Assembly (NCBI GenBank): GCA_902836725.1
Contig: CADFRV010000138.1
Span: forward strand, 1-6,800
Direction of reading: 5' to 3'
DNA: 6,800 nucleotides
Source: Muribaculaceae bacterium
Lineage (GTDB): Bacteria; Bacteroidota; Bacteroidia; Bacteroidales; Muribaculaceae
The stretch's first letter is position 1. Each line of letters begins with the position of its first letter. Below, piece by piece: positions 1-5,810 of this stretch. Position numbers and translations under genes: made by a program. A model generated the notes under the pieces. That model was not told the origin of the DNA. It saw only the letters and a list, made by a program, of their open reading frames with translations, and did not search any database.

Positions 1-1
1 A

Positions 2-466
2 GCAATCGAGATTGCGAAAAAATACAACGTACACTTCTCATTAGAACATGCATGGGGAGCAACCGATTATCTGGATGAAATCGTGGAAAGCGGATGCGAT
101 ATATGCTACGGACCGATTGCAACTTACCGTAGTCCTGGAGAACGTAGAAAAATCGATGTGGAAGCTGTAAAAATGCTGGATGACAGAGGAGTGAATGTGG
201 CGATGATCACTGATTCACCGATTCTGAGTGAAGAATCTCTGTATCATCATGTGGGAGAAGCAGTGCGTGAAGGACTTGCACAGGAGAGAGCAGTAAGAAC
301 GGTTACGATCAATGCTGCAAAGGTGCTGGGCGTAGAAGACCGTCTGGGAAGCCTGGAAGAAGGAAAAGATGCAGATATTATTGTAATGAAAGGAAAACTC
401 GGACTTGATACCGATGCGATGGTATACTATACGATGATTGAAGGTAAGATCGTATATCAGAAATAG
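2..466 (+). CDS. Amidohydrolase family protein, imidazolonepropionase-like (3' part)
   Basis: This is the C-terminal 154 residues of a metal-dependent amidohydrolase; the reading frame is open through the left edge, so the start lies outside the window. A GTG at 83 is internal, because clear family sequence continues upstream of it. Visible landmarks are EHA (visible residues 15-17), whose His fits the metal-ligand position after the barrel strand, and MITDSP (68-73), whose Asp71 fits the conserved catalytic/metal Asp. The helix NAAKVLG (104-110) and the GSLEEGKDADIIV segment (116-128) are the usual return to the C-terminal beta-sandwich. The family hydrolyses C-N bonds of cyclic amides and similar substrates in the cytoplasm. 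The N-terminal HxH motif is not in view, and the substrate cannot be told; clostridial genomes carry many uncharacterised members. A hairpin terminator follows the stop by about 25 bases. Family call is firm, exact function is not. Confidence 0.88.
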   Translation, partial: AIEIAKKYNVHFSLEHAWGATDYLDEIVESGCDICYGPIATYRSPGERRKIDVEAVKMLDDRGVNVAMITDSPILSEESLYHHVGEAVREGLAQERAVRTVTINAAKVLGVEDRLGSLEEGKDADIIVMKGKLGLDTDAMVYYTMIEGKIVYQK

Positions 467-483
467 AAACCAGATTGATAGAT

Positions 484-529
484 AAAAAAGAGAGATCAGT
501 GAATTTCAAATATTCACTGATCTCTTTTT
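484..529. terminator. Bidirectional rho-independent terminator between convergent genes
   Basis: A perfect 14-bp stem pairs 491-504 (AGAGATCAGTGAAT) with 512-525 (ATTCACTGATCTCT) around a 7-base loop. On the + strand it is followed by a run of T at 525-529, serving the amidohydrolase gene. On the - strand the A run at 484-489 becomes a T run, serving the penicillin-binding protein gene whose stop codon is at 549-551. One hairpin therefore fits both converging transcripts. Confidence 0.9.
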
Positions 530-548
530 CTAATTGGATGATAGATTC

Positions 549-3191
549 TTACTGTCCATTGCCAGAATCTGAGCCGCCGGTATTGCCGGAATCAGTGCCA
601 CCACCTGTATTACCGGAATCAGTGCCGCCACCGGTATTACCGGAATCGCCACCGGTATTACCAGAATTGCCACTATTATTACCGGAATCAGTGCCGCCGC
701 CGGTATTGCCGGAATCACCGCCGGTACCACCGGTAGTATCCCCATTAGTGCCGGTAGAGTTACCGGAGGAGTTTCCACCTGTTGTACTATTAGAATCGGA
801 TTTGTCATTCGAATTTTTTGTACTGTTTGTGGTAGTTGACTTGCTTGCATGTCCGGAACATGTCTCGGTCGGGACAGTATCCGGATCAAACCATTCGGTC
901 TGTGACGGACAGCCGGAACCGGCAAGTTTACCGGAAATTGTACATACGCTCTTCTGAACGAGAGAACCTGGCATCGCGAAGTCTTTGTAGGTTAGTCCCA
1001 AAGCTTCATCGATCCGGTTCATGATCTTAGCCCAGATCTTGAAATGATAGTTCCAGCTTCCTTCAGACATTTCCTGGTTACCATCGTAACCCATCCAGAT
1101 ACCACAGGTATAATACGGTGTAAATCCTTCGAACCAGAAGTCACGGTTGTCGGAGGTTGTACCGGATTTACCGGATGCAGGCATATTATTGAGCTGTGCA
1201 TCGGTTGCAGTACCCTTTGTGACAACATCCTGCATGGCGTTGGTAAGAAGTGCCGCAGTTGTATCTTTGATCACAGTGTGGCTTTCCGGATTGGAGTTGT
1301 CGATCAGGACATTACCATCATGATCCAATACCTTTGTGTACAGGGATGGTTTGTTATATACACCGCCGTTTGCAATGGATGCATAGGCTGCTGTCAGTTC
1401 ATAGTTGTAAACACCATGGGAAATACCACCAAGAGCAAGAGACTCTACAGCATCATCTTCGGTAAGTGTGGAAAGACCAAATTTCTCGCAGTATTCAAAA
1501 CCAAGATTGATACCAATCTTATTCAATGTCTTTACCGCAATGATGTTCATGGACTGTTCGATCGCCTGACGGTATGTTACGGTACCTTTATAGTAATCGC
1601 CCCACCAGTTATGAACCTGATGATGTTCAAGGTCGTGCTGATAGTAGTATTCTTCATCAACTTCGGTGGTAGCAAGTGTAAGATCTGCGCTGTCCAATGC
1701 CGGAGCGTATACGGCAAGAATCTTGAATGTAGAACCTGCGTTACGGGTAGAACCCTTGTATGCGCGGTTCAGTCCACGGTTGGTTGTCTTTTGTCCACGG
1801 CCACCGACAAGAGCTTTGATCTGCCCTGTTTTCTGATCGATGATGGTTAGTGAAGTCTGCGGCTGTGGAGAGAGGTTGACGTACTCATCATAGGTCTCGC
1901 CATCCTGGAGAAGACTGTTACGGAATGCGTCAATTCTTTCCTGCGCAGCTTCCTGTGATCCGAAGAGAAGTCCTTCATCATCACCGTACTGATCTGCCCC
2001 GAATTGTTTCAGGTGTCCGGCACTGTAGTTATCTACCGAGCCATCAGTATGATAGACTGTGAGGGCATAATCAACACCCCAGTCAATATTGGCCGGATAA
2101 TTGTTGTCATCATTCAATTCTTCATCACAGATGTTCTGCATCGTAAGATTCTGAGTTGAATAAATGGTGAGACCACCGCTGTACAGTGCGTTCTCTGCCT
2201 GTGTCTGGGAATATCCAAGTCCGTCTTCTGAGGTGAGATCTTCGATCAGCTGCTCAGACAGGGCATCAACAAAATAAGAGTTGACGGTGTTGGTCTCTTC
2301 GATCCGTGTATTTACGTTCTGAATTCTGGAATATACGTCATCTGCCAGTGCTTCATCATGGGCAGCCTGGTCGATCCAGCCCTGATCGAGCATATTATCC
2401 AGAACTTTTTTGCGGCGGGTTGCGTTGTCTTCCGGATTGGTGATCGGATTGTATCTTCCCGGATTCTGTGTGATTGCAGCGATGGTTGCAGATTCGGAAA
2501 GGTTAAGTTCATTGACATCCTTATTAAAATATCTCTGTGCGGCTGACTGTACTCCCAGACAGTCCTGACCAAGGTTGATCGTGTTCAGGTAGCTTTCAAG
2601 GATTGAATCTTTATCAAGCTGCTTTTCAACCTGAATTGCGAGATACTGTTCCTGGATCTTACGTTCCAGCTTTTCTTCAAAAGTGCTTTCATTTACAAAG
2701 TCAGGGAAGACATTGTTCTTGATCAGCTGCTGGGTAATGGTACTGGCTCCTTCAGAGAAGTTGCCACCATGAGTGATACCAACAACAAAAGCACGGATAA
2801 TACCTTGGATATCAACACCGTTATGCTTGTAAAAACGGGAGTCTTCGATTGCGACGAATGCATGCTGCAGATCCTCCGGGATCTGATCAATCGTCTTATA
2901 TACACGGTTGGCACCTGCACCAGTGAATTCGGCTATTGTTGTCGTGCCGTCATCTGCAAGTGCGGTGGACGTATAACCCTGTGGTTTGATGCTGTCAGCT
3001 GTAATCTCAGGTGCATTATCAATCACATGCCTGATGATAAAGCCACCTCCGATCGCTGCGAGGATACAGCAGACAAAGATACATAATAGAAAACCTTTAA
3101 AAAGGCGAACGCCCAGTTTCTTTTTGTGCATATTCTTTTTCGATGTTATGCGTTTTTGTTTTTTAGAAGCTTTTCGCTTTCCATAATTCAT
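549..3191 (-). CDS. Class A penicillin-binding protein (PBP1A type, bifunctional)
   Basis: An 880-residue bifunctional peptidoglycan synthase that polymerises lipid II (GT51) and cross-links stem peptides outside the membrane. Order: a Lys/Arg-rich cytoplasmic start, one transmembrane anchor at about 33-54, then GT51 with EDSRFYKH (catalytic Glu116) and GASTITQQL (148-156). The transpeptidase domain follows with STFK (nucleophile Ser487, Lys490), SMN (547-549) and KSGTT (675-679). Next is a Cys-containing segment (VCTISGKLAGSGCP and later PTETCSGH), and finally a roughly 85-residue Gly/Ser/Asn/Thr tail built from short repeats. All catalytic motifs are intact. I start at ATG 3191 because a perfect AAGGAGG (3200-3206) lies 8 bases upstream; an ATG at 3209 would place that site inside the gene. 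It is divergent from the yigZ-like gene. The length suits clostridial PBP1A proteins, which often have such tails. Confidence 0.96.
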   Translation of the reverse strand: MNYGKRKASKKQKRITSKKNMHKKKLGVRLFKGFLLCIFVCCILAAIGGGFIIRHVIDNAPEITADSIKPQGYTSTALADDGTTTIAEFTGAGANRVYKTIDQIPEDLQHAFVAIEDSRFYKHNGVDIQGIIRAFVVGITHGGNFSEGASTITQQLIKNNVFPDFVNESTFEEKLERKIQEQYLAIQVEKQLDKDSILESYLNTINLGQDCLGVQSAAQRYFNKDVNELNLSESATIAAITQNPGRYNPITNPEDNATRRKKVLDNMLDQGWIDQAAHDEALADDVYSRIQNVNTRIEETNTVNSYFVDALSEQLIEDLTSEDGLGYSQTQAENALYSGGLTIYSTQNLTMQNICDEELNDDNNYPANIDWGVDYALTVYHTDGSVDNYSAGHLKQFGADQYGDDEGLLFGSQEAAQERIDAFRNSLLQDGETYDEYVNLSPQPQTSLTIIDQKTGQIKALVGGRGQKTTNRGLNRAYKGSTRNAGSTFKILAVYAPALDSADLTLATTEVDEEYYYQHDLEHHQVHNWWGDYYKGTVTYRQAIEQSMNIIAVKTLNKIGINLGFEYCEKFGLSTLTEDDAVESLALGGISHGVYNYELTAAYASIANGGVYNKPSLYTKVLDHDGNVLIDNSNPESHTVIKDTTAALLTNAMQDVVTKGTATDAQLNNMPASGKSGTTSDNRDFWFEGFTPYYTCGIWMGYDGNQEMSEGSWNYHFKIWAKIMNRIDEALGLTYKDFAMPGSLVQKSVCTISGKLAGSGCPSQTEWFDPDTVPTETCSGHASKSTTTNSTKNSNDKSDSNSTTGGNSSGNSTGTNGDTTGGTGGDSGNTGGGTDSGNNSGNSGNTGGDSGNTGGGTDSGNTGGGTDSGNTGGSDSGNGQ
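562..729 (-). repeat. Imperfect tandem repeats encoding the DSGNTGGGT tail of the PBP
   Basis: Near-identical 27-base units lie at 586-612, 613-639 and 682-708, with shortened 21- or 24-base versions at 562-585, 640-660 and 709-729 and a degenerate stretch at 661-681. All are multiples of three, so repeat gain or loss keeps the frame. On the - strand each full unit encodes DSGNTGGGT. The repeat forms a flexible, probably disordered extracytoplasmic tail, and its copy number may vary between strains. Confidence 0.9.
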
Positions 3192-3199
3192 GAATGCTT

Positions 3200-3206
3200 C
3201 CTCCTT
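3200..3206 (-). promoter_or_regulatory. Shine-Dalgarno site that decides the PBP start
   Basis: Read on the - strand this is AAGGAGG, a full match to the anti-Shine-Dalgarno, 8 bases before the ATG at 3191-3189. It rules against the upstream in-frame ATG at 3209, which would give six extra residues (MKEEAF) and have no ribosome site in this position. Confidence 0.88.
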
Positions 3207-3217
3207 CATATTGCAAT

Positions 3218-3226
3218 ATTATATCA
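3218..3226 (-). promoter_or_regulatory. Extended -10 promoter for the PBP gene
   Basis: On the - strand the sequence reads TGATATAAT: a perfect TATAAT (3218-3223) with the TG of an extended -10. The -35 position 17 bases upstream (3241-3246) reads TTTATT, a weak match, as is common with extended -10 promoters. Transcription would start near 3211, leaving a leader of about 20 bases that holds the Shine-Dalgarno. Confidence 0.65.
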
Positions 3227-3334
3227 AACTTGATAATCTAAATAAAGGAAAACTTGAAAACTTCAATGTTCCATTTTACAAAATTAAGAAAAACTTCGAA
3301 AATATAGGGAAATTGTAACATTTTTGTAATTTTC

Positions 3335-3363
3335 TTGCATCTGAAGAAATAGATTTGTATACT
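3335..3363 (+). promoter_or_regulatory. Sigma-A type promoter for the yigZ-like gene
   Basis: TTGCAT (3335-3340) and TATACT (3358-3363) are separated by exactly 17 bases. The -10 matches five of six consensus bases and the -35 matches the TTG core. The start codon at 3408 is about 38 bases beyond the expected transcription start, and AAGGGA at 3391-3396 is a usable but slightly distant (11-base) ribosome site. With the PBP promoter it accounts for the A/T-rich divergent region 3192-3407; I see no operator or RNA structure there. Confidence 0.6.
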
Positions 3364-3407
3364 GGGAATAGTGAAAATATAAGGAAAATGAAGGGAAAAA
3401 CGCAGAC

Positions 3408-3845
3408 ATGCAGGAAGAATACAAAACAGTATACCGGGGAGGAGAAGGGGAAATTGTTGAAAAGAAATCCCGTTTTATCGCAACGGTAAGACCGGTACAC
3501 TCAGAAGAAGAAGTACTGGCATTTATAGAAGAAGTGAAGAAAAAATACTGGGACGCAAGACATAACTGTTTTGCTTATGTGATCGGTGTAACAAATCCAA
3601 CTCTGAGATGTAGTGATGACGGGGAGCCTGCAGGTACAGCAGGAAAACCGATGCTGGATGTGCTTACAGGGGAAGGTCTTCACGATACGGCGGTTGTTGT
3701 GACCAGGTATTTTGGCGGGACGCTTCTGGGAACAGGTGGTCTGGTGCGGGCTTATCAGGGAGCAGTAAAGGAAGGTCTTCAGGCAAGTACTGTGATCACA
3801 AAGCGCCTGGGTTACCGGTATGAGATTGGAACGGATTATACCGGT
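3408..3845 (+). pseudogene. yigZ: YigZ/IMPACT family protein, N-terminal portion (truncated by junction)
   Basis: This portion matches the UPF0029/IMPACT N-terminal domain: SRFIATV (21-27), WDARHNCFAYVIG (48-60), CSDDGEPAGTAGKPML (68-83) and the family signature VVVTRYFGGTLLGTGG (96-111). The following KRLGYRYEIGTDYTG (132-146) fits the entry into the C-terminal DUF1949 domain, which would normally continue for about 55-70 residues but is replaced by GH92 sequence. Members are small cytoplasmic proteins linked to the IMPACT/YIH1 translation-stress regulators; the bacterial role is poorly defined. Codons are clostridial: only 1 of 17 glycines before the junction is GGC, and 3 of 9 arginines are AGA. 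Its own promoter and ribosome site are present, so the intact gene probably lies in the source genome with its 3' end missing here. Confidence 0.88.
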
Positions 3846-5810
3846 AATACATATCCCGGCGCGCAGGTGCCTCACGGTCTTGTGCAGCTTAGCCCCGACA
3901 ATGGCTTGCCAGGATGGGACCGCATTGCCGGTTATTTCTATCCCGACAGCACTATCGCCGGTTTCAGCCACACTCATCTCAGCGGTACAGGCGCGGGGGA
4001 CTTATATGATATTTCTTTTATGCCGGTTACAGAGCCGGTAAAAACGGCTCCGGCTCCCCTTGGCGTACATTCGCGTTTTTCGCATGATTCCGAGCAGGCC
4101 CGTGCTGGGTACTATAAGGTCACTCTTGATGACTATGATATCGCTGTTGAGCTCACTGCCACCGAACATTGCGGCATTCAGCAATATACATGGCCCGGCG
4201 AGGAAGGAAAGGTTATTCTCAATCTGGCCAAAGCCATGAACTGGGACGGAACAAAAGATGCCGCAATCGAGATTCTGGATTCGGTCACGGTCCGCGGATA
4301 CCGTTTCAGCGACGGCTGGGCACGCAATCAGAAAGTGTGGTTCGAGACACGCTTCTCCGAGCCGTTCGCAAGCGTCGACACTACTGCCGCCGGACGCATA
4401 GCCACATTTACATTCAATACGGCCCCCGGTGAAAAACTCCTTGTAGCCACGGCAATATCGGGCACTGATGCCGAAGGCGCGCATAAAAATCTTGCCGCCG
4501 AGGCCCCGCACAACGATTTCGGCAAATATCTTGCCGACGCAACCGACACATGGAACAAGGCTCTCGGCAAAATCGAAATTGAATCGGACGACGCCGACGA
4601 AAAGTCTGTTTTCTATACCGCCCTTTATCACAGCCTGCTTGCTCCGGTTGTGTTCAGCGATGTCGACGGCCGTTACCGCGGATCCGACGGCGAAATACAC
4701 ACTTGCGTTCCCGGTCACAAGCACTACAGCACCTTCTCGCTGTGGGATACCTACAGGGCCGCGCATCCGCTCTTTACAATCATCGAGCCCGGTGCCGCAG
4801 CCGACATGGCCCAGTCGCTCATTGATTTCAGCAGTCAGAACGGCCGCCTTCCCGTTTGGAATATGTGGGCTTCGGAGACCGATATGATGATAGGCTATCA
4901 CTCCGCGCCTGTTATTGTCGACGCTGTTTTCAAAGGCCTCCCGGGAGTGGATGCGCAGGCGGCTCTTGAAGAATGCATTAAGACTGCCCGGAAAGACGAT
5001 TATCGCTCGTTGGGCGAGTATCGTCGTCTCGGCTTTGTCCCCTGCGATGTCGATTCGTCATGGTCTATGTCAAAGACGCTCGAGTATGCTTTCGATGATT
5101 ACTGCATCGCTCAGCTCGCCCGTAAGCTCGGCAACGACTCCGTTTATGCAGAGTTCACTCAGCGTGCGGATAACTATAAGAATCAGTTCAATCCCGCCAC
5201 AGGCTTCATGCAGCCCCGTCGCTCCGGCGGTGATTTTGTGGAAAATTTCGCTCCCGAAAACTACACCGAAGATATATGCGAAAGCAACGCCTGTCAGTAT
5301 CTGTGGTCGGTACAGCACGATGTCGACGGCCTTACAGAACTCCTCGGCGGCAGGGACAGTCTTGAACAGCGACTCGACCGTTTCTTTACCGAGGAAGCCG
5401 ACACTGCTTCCCTGCCGCTATTCAGCACGGGCATGATTGGGCAGTATGCGCACGGCAACGAACCCTCGCATCATGTGGCATATCTCTACAACTATACAGC
5501 TCATCCCGAAAAAGGCCGTGATTATCTGCGGCGAATCATGACGGAGCTTTATCGCAACACTCCCGACGGTCTGTGCGGCAACGAGGACTGCGGTCAGATG
5601 TCGGCATGGTATGTGCTGAGTGCGCTCGGCTTCTATCCTCTCAATCCCGTCAGCGGCGAGTATGAGACCGGTTATCCGCTGTTCAAAAAGGCAAAAATCC
5701 ATCTTGACAACGGAAAGACGTTCACCATTGTGCGTAATGACAAATCCGCCGACCGTCACGCACGTATTTCTCACGCCGACATCATGAGCGGCAAGACTGT
5801 AGAGCTATGA
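3408..5810 (+). CDS. Chimeric ORF: YigZ/IMPACT N-terminal domain fused in frame to GH92 mannosidase
   Basis: The uninterrupted 800-residue frame contains two unrelated proteins. Residues 1 to about 139 are a YigZ/IMPACT-type domain with clostridial codon use. Residues about 147 to 800 are a GH92 alpha-mannosidase body with Bacteroidales codon use. Residues 140-146 (IGTDYTG) fit both families. No linker, start codon or ribosome site separates them. YigZ proteins are usually about 200-220 residues and cytoplasmic, while bacterial GH92 enzymes are usually over 700 residues and exported by a signal peptide. The fusion has neither the YigZ C-terminal domain nor a signal peptide, so as written it would be a cytoplasmic protein made of two fragments. 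The frame is certain as sequence; as a natural gene I doubt it and favour an assembly or amplification chimera. It ends in an ATGA overlap with the next gene. Confidence 0.75.
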   Translation: MQEEYKTVYRGGEGEIVEKKSRFIATVRPVHSEEEVLAFIEEVKKKYWDARHNCFAYVIGVTNPTLRCSDDGEPAGTAGKPMLDVLTGEGLHDTAVVVTRYFGGTLLGTGGLVRAYQGAVKEGLQASTVITKRLGYRYEIGTDYTGNTYPGAQVPHGLVQLSPDNGLPGWDRIAGYFYPDSTIAGFSHTHLSGTGAGDLYDISFMPVTEPVKTAPAPLGVHSRFSHDSEQARAGYYKVTLDDYDIAVELTATEHCGIQQYTWPGEEGKVILNLAKAMNWDGTKDAAIEILDSVTVRGYRFSDGWARNQKVWFETRFSEPFASVDTTAAGRIATFTFNTAPGEKLLVATAISGTDAEGAHKNLAAEAPHNDFGKYLADATDTWNKALGKIEIESDDADEKSVFYTALYHSLLAPVVFSDVDGRYRGSDGEIHTCVPGHKHYSTFSLWDTYRAAHPLFTIIEPGAAADMAQSLIDFSSQNGRLPVWNMWASETDMMIGYHSAPVIVDAVFKGLPGVDAQAALEECIKTARKDDYRSLGEYRRLGFVPCDVDSSWSMSKTLEYAFDDYCIAQLARKLGNDSVYAEFTQRADNYKNQFNPATGFMQPRRSGGDFVENFAPENYTEDICESNACQYLWSVQHDVDGLTELLGGRDSLEQRLDRFFTEEADTASLPLFSTGMIGQYAHGNEPSHHVAYLYNYTAHPEKGRDYLRRIMTELYRNTPDGLCGNEDCGQMSAWYVLSALGFYPLNPVSGEYETGYPLFKKAKIHLDNGKTFTIVRNDKSADRHARISHADIMSGKTVEL
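3825..3845 (+). other. Chimeric junction at a 21-base shared motif (IGTDYTG)
   Basis: The seven codons here encode I-G-T-D-Y-T-G (residues 140-146 of the fused frame). To the left the peptide is good YigZ sequence; to the right it is good GH92 sequence. In GH92 enzymes an IGT-containing motif near the mature N-terminus (typically NPFIGT...) is conserved, and the same heptapeptide plausibly begins the second domain of YigZ. Codon usage and taxonomic signal change within or beside this stretch, so the exact crossing point cannot be fixed more closely. Confidence 0.82.
3825..5810 (+). pseudogene. GH92 alpha-mannosidase, lacking its 5' end
   Basis: Residues 140-800 of the fused frame are a GH92 exo-alpha-mannosidase, a calcium-dependent inverting enzyme that trims mannose from N-glycans and mannans, usually in the Bacteroidales periplasm or at the cell surface. 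Family landmarks in order are IGTDYTGNTYPGAQVPHG (140-157), FSHTHLSGTG (186-195), SLWDTYRAAHP (W446, D447), PVWNMWASETD (from about 482) and PCDVDSSWSMS (from 545). CESNACQY follows with the likely acid Glu625, then GNEPSHHVAYLYN (Glu685) and GNEDCGQMSAWYV (724-736), which carries the catalytic-base region. The signal peptide and roughly the first 30 residues are absent, cut at the junction. The C-terminus also looks short: after TIVRNDKSAD the frame goes almost at once to ARISHADIMSGKTVEL and stops. Codons are Bacteroidales-like, with no AGA arginine after the junction. Linkage specificity cannot be read from sequence alone. Confidence 0.9.

Noticed and set aside
562..729. A CRISPR-like array
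   Set aside because: Units are adjacent or nearly so, lack unique spacers, and all lengths are multiples of three within the PBP coding frame.
475..957. A proline/leucine/valine repeat protein on the + strand (LPESVPPPV units)
   Set aside because: It is the complement of the PBP Gly/Ser/Asn/Thr repeat tail, and its start region runs through the terminator hairpin.
1044..1850. A 268-residue open frame on the + strand inside the PBP gene
   Set aside because: It lies opposite the transpeptidase domain with its intact motifs, has an unnatural Cys/Ile/Val-rich composition and no supporting start signals.
3240..3335. Repeated TTGTAA and CTTGAAAA/CTTCAA words in the A/T-rich divergent region as a possible operator
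   Set aside because: The arms pair poorly and such words are expected by chance in sequence this rich in A and T.
4002..4901. A 299-residue open frame on the - strand opposite the GH92 region
   Set aside because: It is antisense to clearly conserved GH92 sequence, has no recognisable motifs, and is the kind of open frame expected opposite G/C-rich Bacteroidales codons.
3408..5810. A genuine new two-domain enzyme (YigZ plus mannosidase)
   Set aside because: Both halves are truncated at the join, cellular location is incompatible (cytoplasmic versus exported), codon use changes at the same point, and a short shared word explains the in-frame crossing.
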